From NCBI GenBank assembly GCA_030425545.1, contig JAUIAC010000007.1, positions 1 to 52,294 on the forward strand: a DNA stretch of 52,294 nucleotides, in the 5' to 3' direction. The position numbers were made by a program, and so were the translations under genes. Numbering within the stretch: position 1 is the stretch's first letter; the number at the start of each line of letters is the position of its first letter. The notes under the pieces were generated by a model. It did not search any database. It worked only from the letters and a program-made list of their open reading frames with translations, and was not told where the DNA came from. Below are positions 1 to 7,779 of this stretch, one piece after another. The stretch is from a bacterium. Lineage in GTDB: Bacteria; Myxococcota_A; UBA9042.

Positions 1-54
1 ACCTCTGTCGACGCAGGGGTGATGCACGAGGGCGAGGAACATACGCATGGGCAT
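1..54 (-). CDS. SAM-dependent RNA methyltransferase (PF09936-like), 5' end only
   Basis: The minus strand from 54 down to the window edge reads MPMRMFLALVHHPCVDRG, 18 open codons with no stop. The core (LALVHHP) resembles the N-terminus of the small SAM-dependent RNA methyltransferase family often found between trmD and rplS in deltaproteobacteria and relatives. Its place directly downstream of trmD on the same strand fits that gene order. Three in-frame ATG codons (54, 48, 42) leave the exact start open, and I see no strong ribosome binding site. Only the first codons are visible, so the identification rests on a short motif plus synteny. Confidence 0.55.
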   Translation of the reverse strand, partial: MPMRMFLALVHHPCVDRG

Positions 55-210
55 CGTCCAGTCAAGCAGGAATCGCCGGAAATCACGGCGGAGGTCGCTG
101 TGCGCCGCCTGCGCGGGGCACGAGCCCGCCGGCACGAGCGGGCGGCTCGCCACGGCCGCAGGGTCTCTACAGCGCGAGAGGGGCTCCGGTCCAGTGCCGC
201 GGCGCCCCCG

Positions 211-234
211 GGAGCGTGTGGCGCAACACGCTCC
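211..234 (-). terminator. Hairpin downstream of trmD
   Basis: A perfect 9-bp inverted repeat (GGAGCGTGT / ACACGCTCC) with a 6-nt loop lies 13 bases past the trmD stop codon on the minus strand. No U-tract follows, so it may be a processing or stability hairpin rather than an intrinsic terminator. The rest of 55-246 shows no gene that I can support. Confidence 0.35.
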
Positions 235-246
235 TGCGGCCGACCG

Positions 247-1128
247 CTACCCCTCGTCGCCCGAGTCAGCCTTGCGCCTGCGCCGCCGCCCCTTTTTCGC
301 CGGCGGCGGAGGGCGGCTCGCTGCATAGGCGGCCCATAGATCGGGCCGGCGCTCCCGCGTCCGCGCCTCGGCCTGCTCGCGCCGCCAGGTCGCGATCTTG
401 GCGTGGTCGCCGGAGAGCAGGATCGCCGGCACCTCCTGCCCCTGCCAGACCCGCGGCCGCGTGTAGTGGGGGTACTCGAGCAGGCCGGCGCCGTGGGACT
501 CCTCCACCGCGTCCGGGTTGGCCCCCGCGGCGGTCGAGAGCCCGCGCTGACTGCCGAGCGAGGCCGCGTTGCCGACCATGCCGGGGCGCAGCCGGGCGGT
601 GGCCTCGACGATGGCCATGGCGGCCACCTCACCTCCGTTCAACACGTAGTCACCCAGCGACACCAGCTCGTCTGCGGCCTCTTCGACCCGCGCGTCGAAG
701 CCCTCGTAGCGCCCGCACAGCAGCGTGATCCCGGGGCCCGCAGCCCAGCGCCGCGCCGTCGCCTGGTCGAAGGGGCGCCCGGCCGGCGAGAGCAAGACCA
801 GCGGCGTGCGCTGCCCCACCTCGGCCTCCTGCAGCGCGCGCACCGCGGCGACGCAGGCCATGACCGGGTCGGGCTTGATCACCATGCCGGCGCCGCCACC
901 GAAGGGCGCGTCGTCCACCTTGCTGTGCTTGTCGGTGGCGAAGGCGCGCCAGTCGTGCAGGTGCAGGCTCAGCAGCCCACGGGCGCGCGCCTTGCCGATC
1001 AAGCTCTCGTCGAGAAAGCCCGCGAAGAGCCCGGGAAAGAGGGTCAGGATGTCGGTCCGAAAGGCCCTCGGCGCCGCCGTCTCCGGCGGAGGGGTCCCCG
1101 GGTCGGGGGCCTGCGTCAGCTCGGTCAC
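247..1128 (-). CDS. trmD: tRNA (guanine-37-N1)-methyltransferase TrmD
   Basis: This is the SPOUT methyltransferase that makes m1G37 next to the anticodon using S-adenosylmethionine. After a proline-rich N-terminus of about 22 residues the protein shows DILTLFPG, the conserved GGGAGMV segment, [11 protein letters not shown] and [10 protein letters not shown], which form the trefoil-knot cofactor site. The C-terminal part includes YPHYTRP and a Lys/Arg-rich tail of about 30 residues. The start is GTG, three bases after the rimM stop, so the two are almost certainly co-transcribed and translationally coupled. Its 293 residues are slightly longer than the usual 240-260 because of both low-complexity ends. 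Confidence 0.96.
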   Translation of the reverse strand: MTELTQAPDPGTPPPETAAPRAFRTDILTLFPGLFAGFLDESLIGKARARGLLSLHLHDWRAFATDKHSKVDDAPFGGGAGMVIKPDPVMACVAAVRALQEAEVGQRTPLVLLSPAGRPFDQATARRWAAGPGITLLCGRYEGFDARVEEAADELVSLGDYVLNGGEVAAMAIVEATARLRPGMVGNAASLGSQRGLSTAAGANPDAVEESHGAGLLEYPHYTRPRVWQGQEVPAILLSGDHAKIATWRREQAEARTRERRPDLWAAYAASRPPPPAKKGRRRRRKADSGDEG

Positions 1129-1131
1129 GGT

Positions 1132-1734
1132 CTAGACCTGCCAGTGCGACAGGTCGCGAACCCGCACCACGCCGGCCTCCTCGCCGATGGAGGTGACATA
1201 GTCCGGCTGCAGCGGCACCAACACGTCGCCGCCGGTGTCGAGCCGGATCTCCAGCAGCTCCGACGCGCCGCTGTGCAGGTGCCGCACCACCCCAAGCCGA
1301 TCGCCGCTGTCCGCGTCGAGCACGGCCGCTCCCAGCACGTCCACATGGTAGAACTCGCCGTCCTCCAGGGGCGGCATGGCCTCCCGCGGCACGGAGAGCT
1401 CGCCGTGGGTCAGCCGAGACGCCGCGTCGCGATCGTCGACCCCCTCGAAGGCCACGATCCACTGGTCGCCGCCCTGCCGCGCGCCTTCCAGCCGCACCAG
1501 CCGCGGCGGCTTGCCCTTCTGCCGCAGCCGCAGCTCGTCGACCTCGAAGATCAAGGTCGAGTCGGCGTTGAAGGGCCGCACCTTCAGCTCGCCGTTCACG
1601 CCGTGGGGCCGACCGATCTTGGCCATGGCCACCCACTTGCGCGCAGGTGCCCGCTCGTCGGGGCTCGCCTCGGGGCTCGTAGGTGTCGGGGTGTCCCCTC
1701 CGCGCTCGGCGGCGGGCAGCTTCGTCGCGCTCAT
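1132..1734 (-). CDS. rimM: 16S rRNA processing / 30S maturation factor RimM
   Basis: RimM binds ribosomal protein S19 and assists maturation of the 30S head. The 200-residue product has an extended charged N-terminus of about 35 residues. This is followed by the RimM N-domain (AKIGRPHGVNGELKV, then VRLEGAR and the GVDDRDAA segment) and a PRC-barrel C-domain (EFYHVDVLGAAVLD, LVPLQPDYV). The ATG overlaps the gpsA stop codon by four bases (ATGA), and trmD follows three bases after its stop. The order gpsA-rimM-trmD differs from the common rpsP-rimM-trmD-rplS order. Confidence 0.95.
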   Translation of the reverse strand: MSATKLPAAERGGDTPTPTSPEASPDERAPARKWVAMAKIGRPHGVNGELKVRPFNADSTLIFEVDELRLRQKGKPPRLVRLEGARQGGDQWIVAFEGVDDRDAASRLTHGELSVPREAMPPLEDGEFYHVDVLGAAVLDADSGDRLGVVRHLHSGASELLEIRLDTGGDVLVPLQPDYVTSIGEEAGVVRVRDLSHWQV

Positions 1735-2756
1735 TGCGGGATCCACTCGTCCTTGAGCGGCCGCGCCATCAGCTCGTCCAGCGCGCTCATGAGGTCCTGG
1801 CCCTCCCACAGCACCCGGTAGGCGCCCTCGATGATCGGCACCTGCTCGGCGACCCCCAGCTTCTGCGCCAGCTGCCACGCCGAGCGGCTCGTGAGCACGC
1901 CCTCGGCCACGGTCACCGTCGAGCCCAGGATGTCGTCGAGCGACTCGCCGCCCCCGAGCCGCTTGCCCACGGTGCGGTTGCGGCTGAGGTCGCCAGTGCA
2001 GGTCAGCACCAGGTCGCCCATGCCGGCGAGGCCCTGCAAGGTCAGCGGGTTGGCGCCCTTGCGCACCGCCATCCGCGTGATCTCGCCCAGCCCGCGGGTG
2101 ATCAGCCCCGCCCGCGCGTTGTGCCCGAAGCCCAGCCCGTCCGCGGCGCCGGTGCAGATGGCCATGACGTTCTTCAGCGCGCCGCCCATCTCCACGCCGA
2201 TGACGTCCCGCGTGGTGTAGCAGCGAAAGCGGCTCGTGCTCATCAGCCGCTGCACCTCGTGACCGATGCCCGGCATGAAGCTCGCCACGGTCACCGCGGT
2301 CGGGTGCTCCATGGCCACCTCTTTCGCGAACGAGGGCCCGGAGAGGTAGGCCAGCTGGCTGTGCAGCCGGCGCGGCAGCACCCGCTCGAGGATCTCGTTG
2401 ACCGTCTCCAGGCTCTTGTTCTCGATGCCCTTGGAGCAGCTGACGATGATGTGATCGTCGGTCAGCCAGTCGACGCAGCCCCCCACCACCTGGCCGACAT
2501 AGGGCGTCGGCGTCACGGTCAGCAGCAGCTTGGCGTGGCGGACACAGGCCTCCATGTCGCTGGTGGCGCTCAGCTTCTCGGGCACCTCGAAGCCGGGCAG
2601 GAAGATCTTGTTCTCGCGCGCCTCGTTGACGTCGCGCACCACGTCGGCCTCGCGCGCCCACAGCACGGTCTCGTGACCGGCGCGCGCCGCGTGGATCGCC
2701 AGGGCCGTACCCCAGGCTCCGGCGCCGATGACGCCGACGGTCGTGGTCTCGCTCAT
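1731..2756 (-). CDS. gpsA: NAD(P)H-dependent glycerol-3-phosphate dehydrogenase GpsA
   Basis: It reduces dihydroxyacetone phosphate to sn-glycerol-3-phosphate, the head-group precursor for phospholipids, in the cytosol. The N-terminal Rossmann motif VIGAGAWGTALA is intact. The catalytic lysine lies in GGALKNVMAI, followed by GLGFGHNARAGLITRGL, typical of the C-terminal helical domain. The length of 341 residues is normal. The ATG is preceded by a GGAG on the minus strand. It overlaps rimM by four bases, so it is the upstream gene of a gpsA-rimM-trmD operon. Confidence 0.96.
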   Translation of the reverse strand: MSETTTVGVIGAGAWGTALAIHAARAGHETVLWAREADVVRDVNEARENKIFLPGFEVPEKLSATSDMEACVRHAKLLLTVTPTPYVGQVVGGCVDWLTDDHIIVSCSKGIENKSLETVNEILERVLPRRLHSQLAYLSGPSFAKEVAMEHPTAVTVASFMPGIGHEVQRLMSTSRFRCYTTRDVIGVEMGGALKNVMAICTGAADGLGFGHNARAGLITRGLGEITRMAVRKGANPLTLQGLAGMGDLVLTCTGDLSRNRTVGKRLGGGESLDDILGSTVTVAEGVLTSRSAWQLAQKLGVAEQVPIIEGAYRVLWEGQDLMSALDELMARPLKDEWIPQ

Positions 2757-2917
2757 GGTCTGGCTCCGTGCTCTGGGGCCTCCGCGTCGCTGGCGCGCCG
2801 ACCCCTCGTGTCTGTCGCGACAGTGTGCGCGCCGTGCGTCGCCGCGCCAAGGGGGCTCGTCTCGCCCTCATCGGCCGGATGCTCGGAAGCGACCTGACGC
2901 CGAGCCCGCGACGTCCC

Positions 2918-4408
2918 TCAGCCGCGCCAGGCCTCGCCGCCGTCGGTGTGGGCCTCCACAAAGAGGTCCCGCAGCGTCCGGTCCCGCCCAGCCGTCTTGG
3001 CGCGCCGCCGCGCCCAGTCGCGCAGCTCCTTCACCTGCTCCTCGTAGGTCTCCACGAAGGGCACCGTGTCGGTGAGCGCCTTCTCCAGGTCGGCGTCGCT
3101 CAGCCCGCGGCGCTCGTCGAAGGCCACCGCCAGGGCCTCCACCACCGCCTGCTCGATCTCCGCGCCGGTGAGGCGGTTCGCCAGCCGCGCCAGCTTGCTC
3201 AGGGCGAAGCGCTCGGGGTCGCGGCCGCTCCGCCGCAGGTGGATGGCCAGCACCTCTTCGCGCACCTCCGGGTCCGGCAGATCGACGAAGAAGGTCTCGT
3301 CGAAGCGACCCTTGCGCATCAGCTCTGCGGGCAGGTGGTCGACGCGGTTCGCCGTCGCCGCGACGAAGATGCCGTCGGGGTGCTCGGCCAGCCAGGTGAG
3401 GAAGGTGCCGAAGATCCGGGCGGTCACGTCGGAGCCCTGGGTCGCCCCAGCGAAGGCCTTGTCAATCTCGTCGACCCAGAGCACCACCGGCGCCATGGCC
3501 TCGGCCACGGAGAGCGCGTGCCGCAGGTTCTCCTCAGGGGCCGAGTCCCGGGTGAAGAGTCGGCCGAGGTCGAAGCGCAGCAGCGGCAGCCCCAGCGCCT
3601 GCGACGTCGCCTTGGCGAAGAGCGACTTGCCACAGCCCTGCACGCCCACCAGGAGCAGCCCGCGGGGCGCTGGCAGCCCGAACTTCCGGGCCTCGTCGCC
3701 CAGCGCGCGCCGCCGCCGGCGCAGCCACGCCTTCAGCGAGTCCATGCCGCCGATGTCCTCGAGGCTCGGCGCGCCAGAGGCGACCTCGAGCACCCCGCCA
3801 TGGGCGATGAGATCGCGCTTCTCCGCGTGCAGGGCGGACACCACCGAGTCGTCCTCCTGCAGCCGGCCGAGCCGCAGCCGCCGCAGCGCCCGCCGCAGCT
3901 GCGCCCGCGTCATGCCACGCGACGCCTGCAGACACCGCTGCACCAGGTTCAGGTTGGGCTGGCGCCCGTCCTCGTCGGTCAGCGCGCTGAGGACCACGTC
4001 GCGCAGCTCGCCGTCGCCGGGCAGCCCGAGCTCCAGCACCACCCGCTCGCGATCGAGCTCGGGGCACGGGCGGCGATAGGCCGAGAGCAACACCACGGTG
4101 TGCCCACCCCGCTCGACGTCGCGCAGGCTCTCGCCCAGGAGCTGGACGAAGCGCTCGGTCACCAGCAGGTGGTGCGCCGCGGGGATCACGCACACATGCC
4201 GCTCGGTCTGCGCCAGCAGCTCTTCGATGGCGTCGCAGCCGGCCTCCTCCAGGGGGCGCCGCCCAAAGCGGGGGGCCAGCACCGTGCGCCCGGCGCGGCG
4301 GGCGGCCTCGCCGATGACACGGCGCGCGTCCGAGGCGTCGCTGCTGATCACCTCGAGCAGCGGATAGCGGGCCGACATGCGGTTGTAGAGCGAGTTGCTG
4401 CGGTCCAC
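2918..4408 (-). CDS. AAA+ ATPase, Ycf46-like
   Basis: This 496-residue protein has an N-terminal half resembling the degenerate nucleotide-binding region of Ycf46-type AAA proteins. A full AAA+ module follows: Walker A GVQGCGKS at residues 255-262, Walker B VVLWVDEID at 308-316, a sensor-1 region (FVAATANR) and an arginine-rich MRKGRFDETF segment. The C-terminus is charged and helical. The start is GTG with GGGAGGG a few bases upstream; an ATG is not available nearby. It lies 22 bases after the response regulator gene and is probably co-transcribed with it. The substrate is unknown; family members are linked to photosynthesis or CO2 acclimation in cyanobacteria, but nothing here supports that role. 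Confidence 0.85.
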   Translation of the reverse strand: MDRSNSLYNRMSARYPLLEVISSDASDARRVIGEAARRAGRTVLAPRFGRRPLEEAGCDAIEELLAQTERHVCVIPAAHHLLVTERFVQLLGESLRDVERGGHTVVLLSAYRRPCPELDRERVVLELGLPGDGELRDVVLSALTDEDGRQPNLNLVQRCLQASRGMTRAQLRRALRRLRLGRLQEDDSVVSALHAEKRDLIAHGGVLEVASGAPSLEDIGGMDSLKAWLRRRRRALGDEARKFGLPAPRGLLLVGVQGCGKSLFAKATSQALGLPLLRFDLGRLFTRDSAPEENLRHALSVAEAMAPVVLWVDEIDKAFAGATQGSDVTARIFGTFLTWLAEHPDGIFVAATANRVDHLPAELMRKGRFDETFFVDLPDPEVREEVLAIHLRRSGRDPERFALSKLARLANRLTGAEIEQAVVEALAVAFDERRGLSDADLEKALTDTVPFVETYEEQVKELRDWARRRAKTAGRDRTLRDLFVEAHTDGGEAWRG

Positions 4409-4430
4409 CTGACCCTCCCTGTGCCCCCGG

Positions 4431-5912
4431 CTAGCGCCGCGGCGGCCGCCCCACCTGCCCGGGGATGTCGATGGCGTAGCGCTGGATCTTGGTCAACAGG
4501 TTGCGCTGCGAGATCTCGAGCAGCTGCGCCGCGTGGGTGCGGTTGCCGCCGGTGCGTTTCAGCGCGGCCTCGATCAGCGCGCGCTCGGTGGCCTGCACCG
4601 CCCGCGGGATGCTCAGCGTGTCGGTCGGCAGCGAGAGCCCGGGGGCCGCGTCGTCGTCGTCCTCCGGCGCCGCGGTCCGCACCTGGGCGGGCAGGCCCTC
4701 CACGCCGATCTCCGGGGTCTCGCTCATGACGCAGGACTGCTCGATGACGTTCTGCAGCTCGCGCACGTTGCCCGGCCAGCCGTAGGCCATGAGGCGGGCC
4801 ATGGCGTGGGGGTGCACGCCGGTGATCTCCGTACCCAGCCGCTGGTTGGCGCGGCTGACGATGAACTGCACCAGCAGCGGGATGTCCTCCACCCGCTCGC
4901 GCAGCCCTGGGACCTGCAGATCGATCACGCTCAGGCGGTAGAAGAGGTCCTCACGAAAGCGCCCCTCGGCGACCCGGTCACGCGCCGGCACCGCGCTCGC
5001 GGCGATGACCCGCACGTCCACCGCGGTGGTCTGGTTCGCGCCCACCGGCCGCACCTCACCCTCCTGCAGCACCCGCAGCAGGCTCACCTGCAGGTGCAGC
5101 GGCAGATCGACGATCTCGTCGAGGAAGAGCGTGCCGCCGTGGGCCTGGACAAAGAGGCCGGCCCGGTCTGTGGACGCGTCGGTGAAGGCCCCGCGCACAT
5201 GGCCGAAGAGCTCGCTCTCGAGCAGGTTCTCCGGGATGGCGCCGCAGTTCACCGCGACGAAAGGCCGCCCGCGCCGGGGCGAGGCCGCGTGCAGCGCGCG
5301 GGCGACCAGCTCCTTGCCGGTCCCCGACTCGCCATGCACCAGCACCGTCGACGTGAAGCGCGCCACCCGCTCGATCTTCTTGAAGAGCGTGCGCATGACC
5401 TCGCTGCGCCCGACCATGCCGTGAAAGAGCTCGCCCGCCCCCTCGGGGACCTCGCTCTCCTTGCGCGTCGCCCGCAGCTCCCGGCTCGCCCGACGTCGCC
5501 GCGCGCTCCGGGGCCGGTCCATGCGGGCCCGCTCCAGCGCCAGCTCCACCTTCAGCTCGACCTCGGGCAGGCGAAACGGCTTGCTCAAAAAGTCCACGGC
5601 GCCCGAGCGCACCGCGTCCAGGGCCACGTCGAGCTCCCCGTAGGCGCTCATGACGATGGTGGGCGGCAGCCGCTCCTCCCGCTTGAGCTGTTGCAGCAGC
5701 TCGATCCCGGTCATGCCCGGCATGTGCACGTCGAGCAGCAGCAGGTCCGGCGCCTCCTTGCTCAGGGCGTCCAGGGCCTCTTCGGCGCTCTCCGCACCCA
5801 CCGTCGTGTGCCCCGCGCGCTCCAGGTGGTCCTGGATGAGCCGGGCGAAGGTCTGCTCGTCATCGACCACCAAGATGGTCGCGCGCTGCTCTTTGGCTCG
5901 GGTGGTGCTCAT
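4431..5912 (-). CDS. Sigma-54-dependent response regulator (NtrC family)
   Basis: A cytosolic transcription activator in three parts. The receiver domain has DDE near residues 17-19, phospho-acceptor Asp61 in LLLLDVHMPG and Lys111 in FLSKPF. The central AAA+ domain has Walker A GESGTGKE at 194-201 and Walker B GGTLFLDE. The C-terminal Fis-type helix-turn-helix includes KRTGGNRTHAAQLLEIS. The loop that contacts sigma-54 reads GAFTDA (241-246) instead of GAFTGA, a variant also known from other activators. No cognate histidine kinase lies in the window. It follows the DUF1844 gene by 35 bases and precedes the AAA+ gene, suggesting one transcript. Confidence 0.93.
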   Translation of the reverse strand: MSTTRAKEQRATILVVDDEQTFARLIQDHLERAGHTTVGAESAEEALDALSKEAPDLLLLDVHMPGMTGIELLQQLKREERLPPTIVMSAYGELDVALDAVRSGAVDFLSKPFRLPEVELKVELALERARMDRPRSARRRRASRELRATRKESEVPEGAGELFHGMVGRSEVMRTLFKKIERVARFTSTVLVHGESGTGKELVARALHAASPRRGRPFVAVNCGAIPENLLESELFGHVRGAFTDASTDRAGLFVQAHGGTLFLDEIVDLPLHLQVSLLRVLQEGEVRPVGANQTTAVDVRVIAASAVPARDRVAEGRFREDLFYRLSVIDLQVPGLRERVEDIPLLVQFIVSRANQRLGTEITGVHPHAMARLMAYGWPGNVRELQNVIEQSCVMSETPEIGVEGLPAQVRTAAPEDDDDAAPGLSLPTDTLSIPRAVQATERALIEAALKRTGGNRTHAAQLLEISQRNLLTKIQRYAIDIPGQVGRPPRR

Positions 5913-5947
5913 CGACGAGGGGTCCGTGTCACGGGGGCTTCACACTC

Positions 5948-6220
5948 CTAGCTCGCGTTGTGCCGGCTCTCCTCGACCCAGGCCATGCGCACGTCGTGGA
6001 GCAGGCGGATCATCAGCTGCTCCTCTTCGTCGTTGAGGTTGCCGCGCGTCTTCTCCTGCAGCATGGCGAGCATGTCGATGCTCTGGCGCGCCAGGGCCAG
6101 GTTCGGCTTGGCGTTGCCGCCGCTCGGGTCGGGCACCTTGCCGAGGTGCAACATCACCGAGCTCGCCAGGGAGAGTACGAAGGTCGAAAAGTCGATGGGA
6201 GTAGCTTTGGAGTCAGCCAT
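5948..6220 (-). CDS. DUF1844 family small protein
   Basis: A 90-residue acidic, helical protein containing IDFSTFVLSLASSVMLHLG, P near residue 30, and a C-terminal LLHDVRMAWVEE, which match my memory of the DUF1844 family common in deltaproteobacteria. The function is unknown. The ATG is chosen because GAGGTG lies just upstream and because the protein begins right before the conserved core; the much longer open frame running upstream through the sigma factor gene is an antisense artefact. It is the first gene of the presumed operon with the sigma-54 response regulator and AAA+ ATPase. Confidence 0.8.
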   Translation of the reverse strand: MADSKATPIDFSTFVLSLASSVMLHLGKVPDPSGGNAKPNLALARQSIDMLAMLQEKTRGNLNDEEEQLMIRLLHDVRMAWVEESRHNAS

Positions 6221-6565
6221 GTCACCTCGGGGGGGATGCAGATGAGCGCCCGGTCGGAGGGGCGGGCCGACACAGAGTAGCGCGCCAGACCTCTGAGTCA
6301 CATGCCGGGGCCAAAACTTCGTCGCAGCGCGCGGGTCTGTGGACCCGTCCGCCCGCGTCCACATTGCGCGCTGTCCGAGACCGGTTATCTTGCGGCGGCA
6401 TGTGCGCGGCTCGACCGCGCCGGGCACGCCGAAGCCGCACTTGGGCGCCGCCCCCGCGAGGGAATGCCGACGGCCGCTCGCGGGTTGAGACTCTCTGGGC
6501 GCGCGGCGCCCACGCACATCGTTCGGTCGCGCCGCATGCGGCGGCGTCCCCAGGAGTACCCCGCC
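6221..6565. other. Divergent intergenic region, DUF1844 gene / rpoH
   Basis: These 345 bases separate two divergently transcribed genes and must hold both promoters. On the plus strand, TTGCGC (6364-6369) and TATCTT (6386-6391) with a 16-base spacer form a plausible but weak promoter for the sigma factor gene. That would leave a leader of roughly 165 bases. A 12-base palindrome GCCGCATGCGGC (6531-6542) ends nine bases before the ribosome binding site. I see no open reading frame I would call. Confidence 0.4.
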
Positions 6566-7600
6566 ATGGCGCGTGAGCCCATCCTCAACAATCCCCTGGA
6601 GCAGTACCTCCGTGAGGTCAACGCCTACCCGCTCCTGACCCGGGAGGAGGAGTACGAGCTGGCGGTCCGCTACCGCGAGACCGGCGACCCGGACGCGGCG
6701 CGCGCCCTGGTCACGGCGAACCTGCGTTTTGTGGTCAAGGTCGCCTACCAGTTCTCGAACTATGACATCAAACTCACCGATCTCGTGCAGGAAGGGAACA
6801 TCGGTCTGATGAAGGCCGTGCAGAAGTTCAAGCCCGACACCGGCTACCGCCTCATCAGCTACGCGGTGTGGTGGATCAAGGCCTACATCCAGAACTACAT
6901 CATCAACACGTGGTCGCTGGTGCGCGTCGGCCCCGTCTCCCAGCAGCGGAAGGTCCTCTTCGGCAAGCGCGAGCTCCCGGCGCCTTCGGTGCAAGGCCAC
7001 AGCGACGTGCGCCAGGTCAACGCAGACGGGGACGTCACCATCATCGACGTCGACACCAACGTGAACGCCGCGCGGGCCGCCGAAGCCGAGGCCGCCGCTG
7101 CCAAGGCCGCCGCCAAGGAAGCCGAGTCCGACGACGCCACCTTCCTCATCGCCGCCGAGGCCGCGTCGGCCCCCACCCGCCGGGTCCGCAAGAACCGCAA
7201 GCCCACGCCGGAAGAGGTGGACGGCTGGCGCAAGGCCGCCCAGGCGGCGCGCCGCGACATGAACTTCGACGGCAGCATCTCCGAGGACGGCCGCATGACC
7301 CTGGGGGAGACCCTGGCGTCGCCGGAGCCGACCGCGGAGGAAGAGTTCGCCAGCGCCGAGATCACCGCGCTGGTGGCCGAGCGCCTGGCCGAGCTGCACG
7401 CCGACCTCAACGAGAAAGAGCAGACCATCCTCCAGGACCGGCTGCTCTCCGACGACGGGCGCACCCTGCAGGACGTCGGGGATCAGTTCGGCATCTCGCG
7501 CGAGCGGGTCCGTCAGATCGAGGCCAACCTGAAGAAGAAGATCGCGCGTCGACTCGAGAACCTCGGGCCCATCGCGCTGCTGGAGCCGCCCCGCCCCTGA
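6566..7600 (+). CDS. rpoH: RNA polymerase sigma factor, RpoH-like (heat-shock type)
   Basis: The ATG at 6566 has CAGGAG ten bases upstream and starts the typical sequence ending in NPLEQYLREVNAYPLLT; the longer open frame from 6302 has no family similarity. Region 2 is well conserved (LVTANLRFVVKVA, DLVQEGNIGLMKAVQKF, YAVWWIKAYIQNYI). Region 4 carries a clear helix-turn-helix (TLQDVGDQFGISRERVRQIE). Between them, where region 3 is expected, lies a run of about 100 residues rich in Ala, Lys and Glu. The product is 344 residues, longer than E. coli RpoH (284). It probably directs heat-shock transcription, but the missing region 3 makes exact promoter specificity uncertain. Confidence 0.85.
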   Translation: MAREPILNNPLEQYLREVNAYPLLTREEEYELAVRYRETGDPDAARALVTANLRFVVKVAYQFSNYDIKLTDLVQEGNIGLMKAVQKFKPDTGYRLISYAVWWIKAYIQNYIINTWSLVRVGPVSQQRKVLFGKRELPAPSVQGHSDVRQVNADGDVTIIDVDTNVNAARAAEAEAAAAKAAAKEAESDDATFLIAAEAASAPTRRVRKNRKPTPEEVDGWRKAAQAARRDMNFDGSISEDGRMTLGETLASPEPTAEEEFASAEITALVAERLAELHADLNEKEQTILQDRLLSDDGRTLQDVGDQFGISRERVRQIEANLKKKIARRLENLGPIALLEPPRP

Positions 7601-7637
7601 GCGAGGTGCCGCCCCCCCAACGCCCATGGTGAGGTCG

Positions 7638-7690
7638 CCCGTGGCGACGCGGCCCGTGGCGACGCTGCCCGTGGCGACGCTGCTCGTGGG
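7638..7690. repeat. 15-bp tandem repeat, about 3.5 copies
   Basis: The unit GTGGCGACGCNGCCC starts at 7641, 7656 and 7671, with a partial fourth copy at 7686. It lies between the convergent rpoH and topA genes, just before the terminator-like hairpin. Confidence 0.8.
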
Positions 7691-7723
7691 AGCGCCGCCT
7701 TCGACCCAAGGTCCAAACGCGAG

Positions 7724-7756
7724 AGCGCCCGCGTCTTCTGAGAGGGCGCGGGCGCT
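7724..7756. terminator. Bidirectional terminator-like hairpin between rpoH and topA
   Basis: A perfect 10-bp inverted repeat (AGCGCCCGCG at 7724-7733, CGCGGGCGCT at 7747-7756) with a 13-base loop sits between two convergent genes, 23 bases past the topA stop. There is no long U-tract on either side, so termination strength is uncertain. Confidence 0.55.
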
Positions 7757-7779
7757 GTCGATCGACCTGCGGCGGCGGC

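Noticed and set aside
7638..7690. CRISPR-like array
   Set aside because: Units are 15 bases without spacers; no cas genes are in the window.
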